Assembly (NCBI GenBank): GCA_002155895.1
Contig: MUMD01000057.1
Span: 1-34,959, forward strand
DNA from: Streptomyces rochei
GTDB lineage: Bacteria; Actinomycetota; Actinomycetes; Streptomycetales; Streptomycetaceae
Direction of reading: 5' to 3'
Length of the DNA: 34,959 bases
The stretch's first letter is position 1; every line of letters starts with the position of its first letter. Below the pieces are notes generated by a model that saw only the letters and a list, made by a program, of their open reading frames with translations, was not told the DNA's origin and made no database searches. This document shows, piece after piece, positions 18,754 to 26,386 of this stretch. Both the position numbers and the translations under genes were made by a program.

Positions 18754-20000
18754 GCTGTGCCCTCCTTAGACGGAAGGCGGGTACGACCAGTGAGGAGCTG
18801 CTGCATCAATCCCTGCTTGACGCTCCGTGCTTTGGATAGGCGGTGGTTAAGGAGGACGATCGCCTGATCCATATCGTGCACCGTCTCAGCAATTCGATCT
18901 TGCTCGTGAGGTGGAGGTGTAGGAACTTCGAGAGCCAACAACTTTTCTTTGGGGATGTTCTTCATGCTGCCGCTGGTTCCCGTGGCGAGTTCACGCACCG
19001 CGCGTGAGCCGGATTCGGAGCTCAGGTAGTAGCTGAGCCAGCGCATATTTGTCTGCCTAGCTCCACTTCGTCTAGGGCGGGCCAGCCAAAGGCGATCAGG
19101 AAGGTACAAATGGCTGTAATCGCGCTCGACATATCCGACTTCGCCGACCAGGGCGGGAGTGTTCATTCGACTGATGATCAAGCTTCCCGCTACAGGGTTG
19201 CAGCGCACCCGGCCAATATCTGCAGGAAGTACCGGCTTGGCTTCGGTCGGATCGAATCGGCCATTGCTGACTGCCGATGTCTTTAGCACGGCGACTCCGT
19301 GGAAAGCGTGCTCGGACGAGCGAACACTGACACCAGCTTGTAGTCCGTCAACAAGCTCAGAGAGGCGAGAGCCAGGCCAGCCGGAAAGACGGTCACCATC
19401 GGCCAGGAGGTGCTGTATCAAGCCCTGCTTGACTGCCTTCTTCTTGGCAATCATGCGCTCCAGTGTGGCGATCAGATCATCGGTATCACGAAGCACTGTA
19501 GCGATTCGATACTGCTCAGAAACCGGAGGCATCGGCACCGCGAGCGCTTTAATCTTGGCTAGCGTCAACCGAGTAATGGCATTGCCGGCCATGGCATCTG
19601 CAATCTGCTTCTTACCAGGTGCTGAGAGCAGGTACTGAAGAATGTATCCTTCAGTCGACTTGCGAGGGTTTGTTCGGATGAAGGCGACACTGGAGAGCAA
19701 GCTGATCTCATCTGTGAAGGTATTGATCGCAGCATTGCCAGTGTTGGCGCCGTCCTTGGTGAGTAGCAGATCACCAAAGCGTACATCGCAACGTCGGTAG
19801 ATCTTCTGGTGCTCTTCCTCGGAGATCATCTCGACAGAGTCGAGACGGAGGCGTCCCGTACCGATATTTCGCGACGTGATGTAACGGTACTGATTCCCGC
19901 CGAGGGTTGGCGAGAAGTGCGTACCATCTTGGATCTTTGTACTCACCTCGTCGAGACGCTTGATCTCCCAGTCGGCAGGGAGTGCCGATGCGTCACTCAT
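18750..20000 (-). CDS. hsdS: Type I restriction-modification specificity subunit (HsdS)
   Basis: 416 residues with the two-half HsdS architecture: target-recognition domain 1 (about 5-150), a first conserved helical spacer ('PPVSEQYRIATVLRDTDDLIATLE...KAVKQGLIQHLL', about 158-200), target-recognition domain 2 (about 205-360) and a second spacer ('PPPHEQDRIAETVHDMDQAI...RSVKQGLMQQLLTG'). The recognition sequence cannot be read from the protein. The start overlaps the hsdM stop (ATGA, 19997-20000). The repeated spacers are similar in DNA too (18792-18821 and 19404-19433), which could allow domain shuffling. Confidence 0.93.
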   Translation of the reverse strand: MSDASALPADWEIKRLDEVSTKIQDGTHFSPTLGGNQYRYITSRNIGTGRLRLDSVEMISEEEHQKIYRRCDVRFGDLLLTKDGANTGNAAINTFTDEISLLSSVAFIRTNPRKSTEGYILQYLLSAPGKKQIADAMAGNAITRLTLAKIKALAVPMPPVSEQYRIATVLRDTDDLIATLERMIAKKKAVKQGLIQHLLADGDRLSGWPGSRLSELVDGLQAGVSVRSSEHAFHGVAVLKTSAVSNGRFDPTEAKPVLPADIGRVRCNPVAGSLIISRMNTPALVGEVGYVERDYSHLYLPDRLWLARPRRSGARQTNMRWLSYYLSSESGSRAVRELATGTSGSMKNIPKEKLLALEVPTPPPHEQDRIAETVHDMDQAIVLLNHRLSKARSVKQGLMQQLLTGRTRLPSKEGTA

Positions 20001-22432
20001 GATTCGACCCCCACGTCTGCCAAGTGGCTAGCAACCTTCGCTTCGAGCTTCTCGAGTTCGGCATCTAGCGCACTGACGGTCTCGGCGTACCGTTCACCGA
20101 GTTCCTGAATTCGCGCAACTAGGGAAAGCGTTAGCGAGCTGACCACGCGGGCAACGCGATCTGCGATCGTCGCATGCCACTTATCATCGAGCACAAGCTG
20201 CTTGATCTCGGGCAACGTGAGGTCGCCGTACTTTTTGAGGGTCGCCAGGCTCAGAGCGGCCTGGGCTTCCTTGGCGGCCTTTTTGGCGACGGCTTCGCCG
20301 TTGTACAGCTTGATCAGGTGTTTCAGGGCCTTGATCTCTTCCGGGTCAGCTCCTTCATGTTGGGCCTCTTTGAGCCGCATCGAAGCGAGAGCCTTGGTGA
20401 TCTTTCCGTCGTCCATCGCTTCGGCGAGCAAGCCGTCCTCGACGGCGTGTTCCTCGATGTACTCCTCGACGGCATGGCTGGCTTCCTCGACTGCCGCGTT
20501 CAGTTCGTCAACTTCGACCTGATTCGCTGCGAAGTAGCGAGCGACGATGAAAGCAGGCGGGATGAGGTCCATCTTGTACTTGGTGGCGCTACGCCCCGAG
20601 CCAACGATGAGGTCTGGCGTCTCGGAGAGCTTGCGCTCCTTGTCTTCGATGGTCCTGCGAGGCTTGGCGGCATCCAGCCATCCGTCGTTCATGACGAGGA
20701 AGACATCGTCGTGCATGACGCCGTGCCAGTACGTCATGAGCTGCTCGTAAACGTCGTACTCGTCGAGCAGCGGGGTGTCCTTGAACCGGGCAAGTAGGTC
20801 GTCGCTAATGCGAGCGATCAGATCCTTAGGGACGGTGTTGGCATCAAGGGCCTGGAGGATCGGCCGGTGGGCGGCGAACCAGTCGTTCACTTGGCCGCGT
20901 ACGTCGGTGGCGAACTTCTGAAACTCGTCGGAGTCCAGGACGGTCTGCTGCACCTCGGTCACTCCGACCGCAAGGTCGCTGTAGGCTGGGCGATTTGGTT
21001 TGAAGAGTGTGGCACGAAGGCTCGGGAACGCCTCCCAGTACCCATTGAGTGCGTCCAAGTCGCGGTCGGGGATTCCGCCGTGCAGGTGAGCGTGAAGGTC
21101 CTGGACGTCCTCTGGCTCGGAGGCATCGATGTAGCGCGGGATGTTGAGGTTGTAGTCGTTCTTCGGATCAGCGATCTCGTTAAGCGGCACCATGCGCGAG
21201 TAGCGCTCGATCTCGGTTTGCTTGTTGAAGACGTCGACGATCTTGTGGATGTCCTGGCTCCGGAGGCGGTTCTTGTTGCCGTCCTTGATGAAGCCTTTGG
21301 AGGCGTCGATCATAAAGACGCCGGTGCGCGCCTGGGCGTTCTCCTTGTCGAGGATGATGATGCAGGCCGGAATGCCGGTGCCGTAGAAGAGGTTCGCGGG
21401 CAGCCCGATGATTCCCTTGATGTAGCCGCGGCGCAGCAGCTCCTTACGAATGCTTGCTTCCGCGTGACTGCGGAAGAGCACACCGTGCGGCAGGATGACT
21501 GCGGCCTTGCCTGTGCTCTTGAGTGACTTGAGGATATGCAGCAGGAACGCGTAGTCGCCGTTCTTCTCCGGTGGCCGGCCGTACTCGAAGCGGTCGTATT
21601 CGTTCTCCAAGCCATTGCTCCACGACTTGATCGAGAACGGCGGGTTGGCGACGGCGAAGTCGAAGGTCCGCAGATGCCTCCCCGTGATGAACTGAGGGTT
21701 GGTGATCGTGTCACCTTTGAGGATGTCGGCGTCCTCGTTGCCGTGAAGGATCATGTTCATCTTGGCCAGCGCCCAGGTGGCGTTGTCTTTTTCTTGGCCG
21801 TAGATGGTAATGCCGCGCGGTGCCTCGTCAGCGACCTTGAGGAGCAGCGAGCCCGACCCGCACGTAGGGTCGTAAACCGTGTGATCCTGCCGGGTGCCCG
21901 GCCCGATGCCGACAACCTTGGCGAGTACGCGGGAGACCTCGGCTGGGGTGTAGAACTGACCCTTCGACTTGCCCGACTCCGTGGCGAAGTGGCGCATGAG
22001 ATACTCGTAGGCGTCCCCTAGCAGGTCGTCGCCTTCAGCGCGGCTACCACGGAAGTCCAGGTCACCGAAGATCGTCACCAGCTTGGAGAGGCGATCCTGC
22101 ATCTCCTTGCCCTTGCCGAGCTTCTCCTCGTCGTTGAAGTCCGCCAGGTCGATGACCTTCTCAAGTCCGTTGGCCTCGGCGAGCTTGCCGATGATCTTGT
22201 TGATCCTGTCGCCGATCTCCTTGTCGCCCTTGAGGGCGACCATGTCGTCGAAAGACCCGCCGGCGGGGACGTCGATGAGGGAGTGCGGGTCGGACTTGGC
22301 CTTGTCCGTCACGTACTTCACGAACAGCAGTGTCAGGATGTAGTCCTTGTATTGGCTAGCATCCATGCCACCGCGCAACTCGTCGCAGCTCCGCCAGAGC
22401 GAGCTGTACAGATCGGACTTCTTAAGAGCCAT
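19997..22432 (-). CDS. hsdM: Type I restriction-modification methyltransferase subunit (HsdM)
   Basis: 811 residues from ATG 22432 (MALKKSDLYSSLW), preceded by GGGGGTGG; the frame is open upstream but that part is not protein-like. An N-terminal HsdM_N helical domain (about 5-150) precedes the N6-adenine methylase domain: SAM motif DPTCGSGSLLL (about 185-195) and catalytic NPPF (about 260). The C-terminal third (about 520-811) is an extra charged, helical, partly coiled-coil region ('VDELNAAVEEASHAVEEYIEEH', 'LDAELEKLEAKVASHLA'), making it longer than the ~500-residue EcoKI-type subunit. First gene of the hsdM-hsdS-hsdR-peptidase operon. Confidence 0.95.
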   Translation of the reverse strand: MALKKSDLYSSLWRSCDELRGGMDASQYKDYILTLLFVKYVTDKAKSDPHSLIDVPAGGSFDDMVALKGDKEIGDRINKIIGKLAEANGLEKVIDLADFNDEEKLGKGKEMQDRLSKLVTIFGDLDFRGSRAEGDDLLGDAYEYLMRHFATESGKSKGQFYTPAEVSRVLAKVVGIGPGTRQDHTVYDPTCGSGSLLLKVADEAPRGITIYGQEKDNATWALAKMNMILHGNEDADILKGDTITNPQFITGRHLRTFDFAVANPPFSIKSWSNGLENEYDRFEYGRPPEKNGDYAFLLHILKSLKSTGKAAVILPHGVLFRSHAEASIRKELLRRGYIKGIIGLPANLFYGTGIPACIIILDKENAQARTGVFMIDASKGFIKDGNKNRLRSQDIHKIVDVFNKQTEIERYSRMVPLNEIADPKNDYNLNIPRYIDASEPEDVQDLHAHLHGGIPDRDLDALNGYWEAFPSLRATLFKPNRPAYSDLAVGVTEVQQTVLDSDEFQKFATDVRGQVNDWFAAHRPILQALDANTVPKDLIARISDDLLARFKDTPLLDEYDVYEQLMTYWHGVMHDDVFLVMNDGWLDAAKPRRTIEDKERKLSETPDLIVGSGRSATKYKMDLIPPAFIVARYFAANQVEVDELNAAVEEASHAVEEYIEEHAVEDGLLAEAMDDGKITKALASMRLKEAQHEGADPEEIKALKHLIKLYNGEAVAKKAAKEAQAALSLATLKKYGDLTLPEIKQLVLDDKWHATIADRVARVVSSLTLSLVARIQELGERYAETVSALDAELEKLEAKVASHLADVGVES

Positions 22433-22542
22433 TGCTACGCCACCCCCATACTGGCGCCGACACTGGGGCCTGATCGCAATCCCACGGCGAGGTGTACGTG
22501 CGACCTGTCCATCCTGCGGCGTCCATCCTTCACGTGCCATTG

Positions 22543-22590
22543 AGTGACAGAGTTGTCACTATCCGCGATGTCTAAGTTGAGCGCCTCAAC
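22543..22590. promoter_or_regulatory. Paired palindromes upstream of hsdM
   Basis: AGTGACA-GAGT-TGTCACT (22543-22560) and GTTGAG-CGC-CTCAAC (22576-22590) are perfect inverted repeats 111 and 144 bp upstream of the hsdM start. On the - strand GATAGT abuts the first palindrome and could be a -10 box. They may be regulator sites for the restriction operon; no regulator is identified. Confidence 0.4.
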
Positions 22591-22872
22591 GATAGCGCCG
22601 GGCTCTGGTGTGGGATGCCGTTAGTGCGCGACGCTCAAGGACCTGGCCTGGTGGCTGCGAGTTCGTTGAGCGCGGCAACCCTCACCCAGCATCTGCGCAA
22701 ATCCGGCCTATGATCCCAAAACGTACTGATTGTCTTACTGTGAGACGTCGGGCGCAGGTTCCGGGGGCGCCCGGGGCGCCGTGGACATGGTCAGCACCCA
22801 TACGTCGCAGGGTGGACGATCGGCCCTGCGTGACCAGGGGCAGCGGTTACAGGACGTCTATAGGTCGGTGGA

Positions 22873-23020
22873 GCGGCTTTGGGCTGGAGCTGCTTTGGCG
22901 CGAGTGATCATGGCCCCGTAAGCTTCCGGCGCGTCGGGCAGTCTGTGGACCTGCCCGGTAAAGCACGACGTTGGGGCCATGATCTTCGAGGCTCGCGCCA
23001 AAGTGGCTGCCTAAAGCCGC
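22873..23020. repeat. Large imperfect inverted repeat with nested hairpin
   Basis: The left arm (22873-22917) and right arm (22973-23020) pair over about 45 bases with small bulges: GCGGCTTT with AAAGCCGC at the outer ends, CTTTGGCGCGAG with CTCGCGCCAAAG in the middle, and ATCATGGCCCC/GGGGCCATGAT at the inner ends, separated by a 55-nt loop. The loop contains its own hairpin, CGGGCAG (22935-22941) with CTGCCCG (22951-22957). In single-stranded DNA or RNA this would be a long cruciform-like structure. Confidence 0.65.
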
Positions 23021-23122
23021 GGAGCCGACCGGCCCCAGCCACAGAGCGTTTTCCTACCTCAGCCCGCATGCACACAGCGCGCCGCCGGGCGCGGCCAGCC
23101 GGGGCGAAGACAGGAGGCAGGC

Positions 23123-23162
23123 CGCGCCGCAGAGGCGGCGCGCGCCCGCGCCGTGCGCGGGC
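23123..23162 (-). terminator. Tandem GC-rich hairpins downstream of the NUDIX gene
   Basis: CGCGCCGC-AGAG-GCGGCGCG (23123-23142) and GCCCGCGC-CGT-GCGCGGGC (23044-based phase: 23144-23151 with 23155-23162) are two perfect 8-bp stems in a row, starting 22 bp beyond the NUDIX stop. No T-tract follows, as is common for Streptomyces terminators. Confidence 0.55.
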
Positions 23163-23183
23163 CTTGATGAAGTAGGGAAAGTC

Positions 23184-23636
23184 TTATCCCGCTGGGATGA
23201 GGTGCTTGCCGTCGTGGCTTCGTACGTGGGGGCCGTTGCCGTCTAGGGCGTCCAGGAGCCTGATCGCGTAGACCTCAGCCATGCGGTCGCTGACCTCGTC
23301 GGGTGTGAGCCAGGAGACGGCCGTTGACTCGCTGGAGGTGCGTTCTGTGCCGCCGGAAGGCTTGCAGCGGAAGACCAGGGCGACGATGCCTCGGGTGGTG
23401 TTCTTGTAGACGCCGGTGAGTTCGTCGACCTCGACGTGGATGCCGGTCTCTTCCCAGACTTCGCGGGCTACGCCGGCCTCTGGGGTCTCGTTGAGTTCGA
23501 GTACGCCGCCGGGGAGTTCCCAAGTGCCGTTATCGGCTCGGCGGATCGCCAGGAGGCGGCCGTCTTCGCGCACGACGACTCCGGCTACGGATACGGAGTG
23601 CAGGGGCGTCGACGTTGCTTCCTGTGGTTGACTCAT
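23184..23636 (-). CDS. NUDIX hydrolase, Pif-like AICE protein
   Basis: 150 residues with a complete NUDIX box around residues 43-66: GG-x-x-E-L-N-E-TPEAGVA-REVWEETGI, containing the G-x5-E-x7-REV-x-EE-x-G pattern with the metal-binding glutamates. In pSAM2 a NUDIX protein (Pif) blocks redundant transfer between cells that already carry the element; the same position beside the GntR repressor suggests that role here. The start chosen, ATG 23636 (MSQPQEA), has no ribosome site; TATGCT seven bases upstream and TTCCCA 18 bases before that fit a leaderless transcript. An in-frame ATG at 23648 is an alternative. The start codon lies inside a repressor operator, so expression is probably tied to the GntR protein. 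Confidence 0.85.
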   Translation of the reverse strand: MSQPQEATSTPLHSVSVAGVVVREDGRLLAIRRADNGTWELPGGVLELNETPEAGVAREVWEETGIHVEVDELTGVYKNTTRGIVALVFRCKPSGGTERTSSESTAVSWLTPDEVSDRMAEVYAIRLLDALDGNGPHVRSHDGKHLIPAG

Positions 23637-23648
23637 GTACAGGAGCAT
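23628..23648. promoter_or_regulatory. Operator A of the transfer-module GntR repressor
   Basis: TTGACTCATGTACAGGAG (23628-23645) matches 24496-24513 exactly and is an imperfect version of the palindrome ACTCATGTACATGAGT at 24535-24550. It lies between the divergent NUDIX and GntR genes and covers the NUDIX start codon. Confidence 0.7.
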
Positions 23649-23666
23649 AGGAGGCAGAGAAGGACT

Positions 23667-24446
23667 ATGGGAACTGCGGTAGAGGGGGGCAGGTCCGGGC
23701 CTCGGTACGTGCAGATCGCGGACGAGATTGTGCAGCAGATCCGGGCGGGTGTGCTCAAGCCTGGTGACATGGTGCCGAGTGAATCGGAGCTGGTGGACCG
23801 CTACGGCGTGTCTGGGGGCACGATCCGTAAGGCCATGGTCGAGGTGCGGGCGAGTGGGCTGGTAGAGACCCGGCACGGCAAGGGCTCGATCGTGAAGGAT
23901 CGGCCGCCGGTGCGGCACCGTTCCTCCGATCGCTTCCGGCGTTCGCTCCGCCAGGGCGGCAAGGCCGCGTACCTCGCCGAGTCCGCGCAGTCCGGCGCCA
24001 CGGCCAAGGTGAGCGTCCTCTACATCGGGCCCATGGAGGCTCCCGCGGATGCCGCCCGGCGGCTCGGCGTGCCCGCCGGCACTCAGGTGCTTGCCCGGCG
24101 GCGGCTCTACTTCCGCAACGGCACCCCGGTCGAGACGGCCTCCTCCTACCTCCCGTGGGACGTCGTCAAGGACATCCCGGAGCTGTTCGCCGAGAACCCT
24201 GGCGGCGGTGGCATCTACGCCCGACTCGAAGACCATGGACATGAGTTCGCGGAGTTCGTCGAGACGTTGCAAGCGCGGCCGGCTTCCAAGGCGGAAGCCT
24301 CCGAGCTGGCGCTGAGTCCGGGTGCGCCGGTGGTTCATCTGATCCGGGAGGCCCGTACGACGGCCGGGGTCGTGGTGGAGGTCTGCGACACGCTCATGGC
24401 TGCTGACCAGTTTGTTTTCGAGTACCGGATCCCTGCCGCCGACTGA
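23667..24446 (+). CDS. GntR-family repressor, KorSA-like, controlling transfer module
   Basis: 259 residues from ATG 23667, with AGAAGGA just upstream. The winged helix-turn-helix (about 12-78) has 'MVPSESELVDRYGVSGGTIRKAMVEVRASGLVE' and the wing 'RHGKGSIV'; a linker rich in Arg ('RHRSSDRFRRSLRQGG') precedes a UTRA domain (about 105-255) ending 'FVFEYRIPAAD'. In pSAM2 the GntR protein KorSA represses its own promoter and the activator of replication and transfer. Here a shared palindromic sequence lies before this gene, before the NUDIX gene and, in two copies, before the transfer operon, which supports the same circuit. Confidence 0.9.
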   Translation: MGTAVEGGRSGPRYVQIADEIVQQIRAGVLKPGDMVPSESELVDRYGVSGGTIRKAMVEVRASGLVETRHGKGSIVKDRPPVRHRSSDRFRRSLRQGGKAAYLAESAQSGATAKVSVLYIGPMEAPADAARRLGVPAGTQVLARRRLYFRNGTPVETASSYLPWDVVKDIPELFAENPGGGGIYARLEDHGHEFAEFVETLQARPASKAEASELALSPGAPVVHLIREARTTAGVVVEVCDTLMAADQFVFEYRIPAAD

Positions 24447-24464
24447 CGCTCGCTCAACTTCTCG

Positions 24465-24498
24465 CAACCCGTCGCGACTTCGGTGTCGCGGCGGGTTG
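24465..24498 (+). terminator. Stem-loop terminator of the GntR gene
   Basis: CAACCCGTCGCGAC (24465-24478) pairs with 24485-24498 with one mismatch around the loop TTCGGT. It begins 19 bp after the GntR stop and ends exactly where operator B begins. Confidence 0.75.
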
Positions 24499-24553
24499 AC
24501 TCATGTACAGGAGTGATGCACTCTTCTTCATGTCACTCATGTACATGAGTGAC
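24496..24553. promoter_or_regulatory. Operators B and C ahead of the transfer operon
   Basis: Site B, TTGACTCATGTACAGGAGTG (24496-24515), repeats operator A. Site C (24532-24553) is a perfect 22-bp palindrome whose central 16 bases are ACTCATGTACATGAGT. They are centred about 36 bp apart and lie 33-90 bp before the first transfer gene (GTG 24586). The promoter itself should overlap them; I could not place -35 and -10 boxes with confidence. Confidence 0.75.
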
Positions 24554-24585
24554 GGAGTTCAGCATCTGTAGAGGAGTGTTCTGCT

Positions 24586-24942
24586 GTGCGTCAGATCCCC
24601 GTCGACACCTCCGCCGCGACCGTGATGGTCGCCAAGACCCCGCAGCCCAAGGTGCGTGACCGCCGTACCGGCGAGATCGCCACCGACGCCGAGACCGGCG
24701 CGAAGCTGATGACCGTGGACGTGATGTTCGCGGCCAACGACGAAGTCGAGATCCTGTCCGTCACCGTTCCGGAGACCGGCATCTCCGGGGACCTGGCCAT
24801 GGGCACCCCGGCCGCGCTCACCGGGCTCATCGCCCGGCCGTGGGAGAACGAGTTCAACGGCCAGAAGCGGCACGGCATCGCCTTCCGCGCGGTCGCCGTC
24901 ACCTCGCTGGCCACCACGGGCACGGGCTCGAAGGCGGCCTGA
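24586..24942 (+). CDS. Conserved AICE protein upstream of the translocase
   Basis: 118 residues from GTG 24586, with GAGGAG (24571-24576) upstream. The sequence looks like a single beta-rich domain: 'ATVMVAKTPQPKVRDRRTGEI', 'KLMTVDVMFAANDEVEILSVTVPET', then 'PAALTGLIARPWENEFNGQKRHGIAFRAVAVT'. A protein of this type directly precedes the FtsK-like gene in many Streptomyces elements; its strand-rich pattern recalls OB-type folds, which is only a suggestion. Three bases separate it from the translocase gene, so the two are co-translated. It is the first gene under operators B and C. Confidence 0.75.
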   Translation: MRQIPVDTSAATVMVAKTPQPKVRDRRTGEIATDAETGAKLMTVDVMFAANDEVEILSVTVPETGISGDLAMGTPAALTGLIARPWENEFNGQKRHGIAFRAVAVTSLATTGTGSKAA

Positions 24943-24945
24943 GCT

Positions 24946-26301
24946 ATGACGTGGCCGACGGTCTTACTGCTGGTGGTCGTCGCCGCTGCGGGTCTCCTGC
25001 GGTGGCGGCGCCCCGCCTGGTACTGGCTGACCTTCGGGGTCACCCTTGCTGTCGTGCGCGTCCTGGTCCGCTACGCCTCCGTCATGGAGGCCTGCGGGCT
25101 GACGGTCCCGCCCTCGCGCTGGCGCCTCATGCTGGCCCGGATGGCCAACCGTCCGGCACCGGAATCGCGCGCGCCACGCATCCTGCGGCTGCGGCCCACC
25201 CACACCGGCCTGGTCCTTCGGCTCAAACTCCGCCCGGGACAGGACGCCTTCGACGTCGCCGCCACCTCGGACCGGCTGCGCCACTCCTTCGGGATGTACG
25301 GCGTCACCTCCCGTGAGCTGCGCTCCGGTGTGGTCGAGATCCGGATGACCGGCTACGACGTGCTCAAGCGGGTGCAGATGCCGGCCAAGACCGACACCCG
25401 GCCGATGCGTGTCCCGGTCGCACTGAGGGAGGACGGCTCGGTGCACTACCGCGACTACCGCGCCGTCCCGCACGGTCTGACCCTCGGGGCTACGGAGTCC
25501 GGCAAGTCCGTCTATCAGCGCAACCTCGTCGCCGGGCTCGCCCCGCACCACGTCGCGCTGGTCGGCATCGACTGCAAGCAAGGGGTCGAGCTGTTTCCGC
25601 TGGCCCGCCGGTTCTCCGCGCTCGCCGACAACCCTGACACCGCGCTGGAACTGCTGGAGGCGCTGGTGTCCCACATGCAGGACGTGTACCAGCTCATCCG
25701 CGCCGAACAGCGGATCAGCGTTGCCGTGCCGGATGCGGAGATCGCCGCCGACATCTGGGACCTGCCCGAGGACCTGCGGCCGGTGCCGGTCGTCGTCCTG
25801 GTCGACGAGGTCGCCGAACTCGCGCTCTTCGCCAGCAAGGAGGAAGAGAAGCGCCGTGACCGGATCATCACCGCCCTGGTCCGTCTCGCCCAGCTCGGCC
25901 GCGCGGCCGGCGTCTACCTGGAGATCTGCGGGCAGCGCTTCGGATCCGAACTCGGCAAGGGCATCACCATGCTCCGCGCCCAGCTCACCGGCCGCACCGC
26001 CCACCGCGTCAACGACGAGACGTCCGCGAACATGGCCTTCGGCGACATCGCCCCGGACGCCGTCCTCGCCGCCATCCAGATTCCCGCCGAGACACGCGGA
26101 ATCGCCATCGCCGGGGACTCCACCGGCGGCTGGCACCGCATCCGCGCCCCGCACACCTCGCTGCGCCAGGCCGTGAACGTCTGCAACAAGCACGCCGACC
26201 GCACCCCCGAGCTGCCTGCCCTCGCGCCCTTCCGGCCCGCGGTCTCACCACTGCCCTCGGCCCGTGCGCCGCTGTCAAAGACAGCCCCCGCCACCGCCTG
26301 A
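24946..26301 (+). CDS. tra: FtsK/SpoIIIE-like conjugative DNA translocase (Tra)
   Basis: 451 residues. Two N-terminal membrane helices (about 4-17 and 26-43) are followed by a cytoplasmic linker domain and the motor domain: Walker A GATESGKS (about 182-189), 'GIDCKQGVELFPL' (about 206-218) and Walker B VVVLVDEVAEL (about 282-292), then 'RLAQLGRAAGVYLEICGQR'. Streptomyces elements move double-stranded DNA between mycelial cells with one hexameric FtsK-like protein, and this is the candidate. ATG 24946 follows the preceding stop by three bases. A small perfect hairpin (26317-26333) lies after the stop. Confidence 0.92.
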   Translation: MTWPTVLLLVVVAAAGLLRWRRPAWYWLTFGVTLAVVRVLVRYASVMEACGLTVPPSRWRLMLARMANRPAPESRAPRILRLRPTHTGLVLRLKLRPGQDAFDVAATSDRLRHSFGMYGVTSRELRSGVVEIRMTGYDVLKRVQMPAKTDTRPMRVPVALREDGSVHYRDYRAVPHGLTLGATESGKSVYQRNLVAGLAPHHVALVGIDCKQGVELFPLARRFSALADNPDTALELLEALVSHMQDVYQLIRAEQRISVAVPDAEIAADIWDLPEDLRPVPVVVLVDEVAELALFASKEEEKRRDRIITALVRLAQLGRAAGVYLEICGQRFGSELGKGITMLRAQLTGRTAHRVNDETSANMAFGDIAPDAVLAAIQIPAETRGIAIAGDSTGGWHRIRAPHTSLRQAVNVCNKHADRTPELPALAPFRPAVSPLPSARAPLSKTAPATA

Positions 26302-26386
26302 CACCTCCCCCCTCCCACGGTCGGCGCGACCGTCCTTCGCGCCGGGTCCCTACCCCCGCCATGCCTGATCACAGGAAGGAGCCGTG

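Larger units (their letters stand above)
22433..23183. other. Gene-free region between restriction and transfer modules
   Basis: About 750 bp with short open frames of poor composition that do not look like proteins. What it does hold is structure: the two palindromes near hsdM, a large imperfect inverted repeat at 22873-23020 and a tandem-hairpin block at 23123-23162. The rest (22600-22870, 23021-23120) shows nothing I can name. Confidence 0.55.

Noticed and set aside
22543-23020. CRISPR array
   Set aside because: The repeats are inverted pairs, not regularly spaced direct repeats, and no cas gene is present anywhere in the window.
22608-23175. Short + strand open frames in the gene-free region (22608-22907, 22730-22921, 22879-23175)
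   Set aside because: Composition is not protein-like, no ribosome sites are convincing, and they run through the inverted repeat and GC-rich hairpins.
24964-26193. 409-residue - strand frame opposite the translocase
   Set aside because: Shadow of the FtsK-like gene, which has intact Walker motifs on the + strand.
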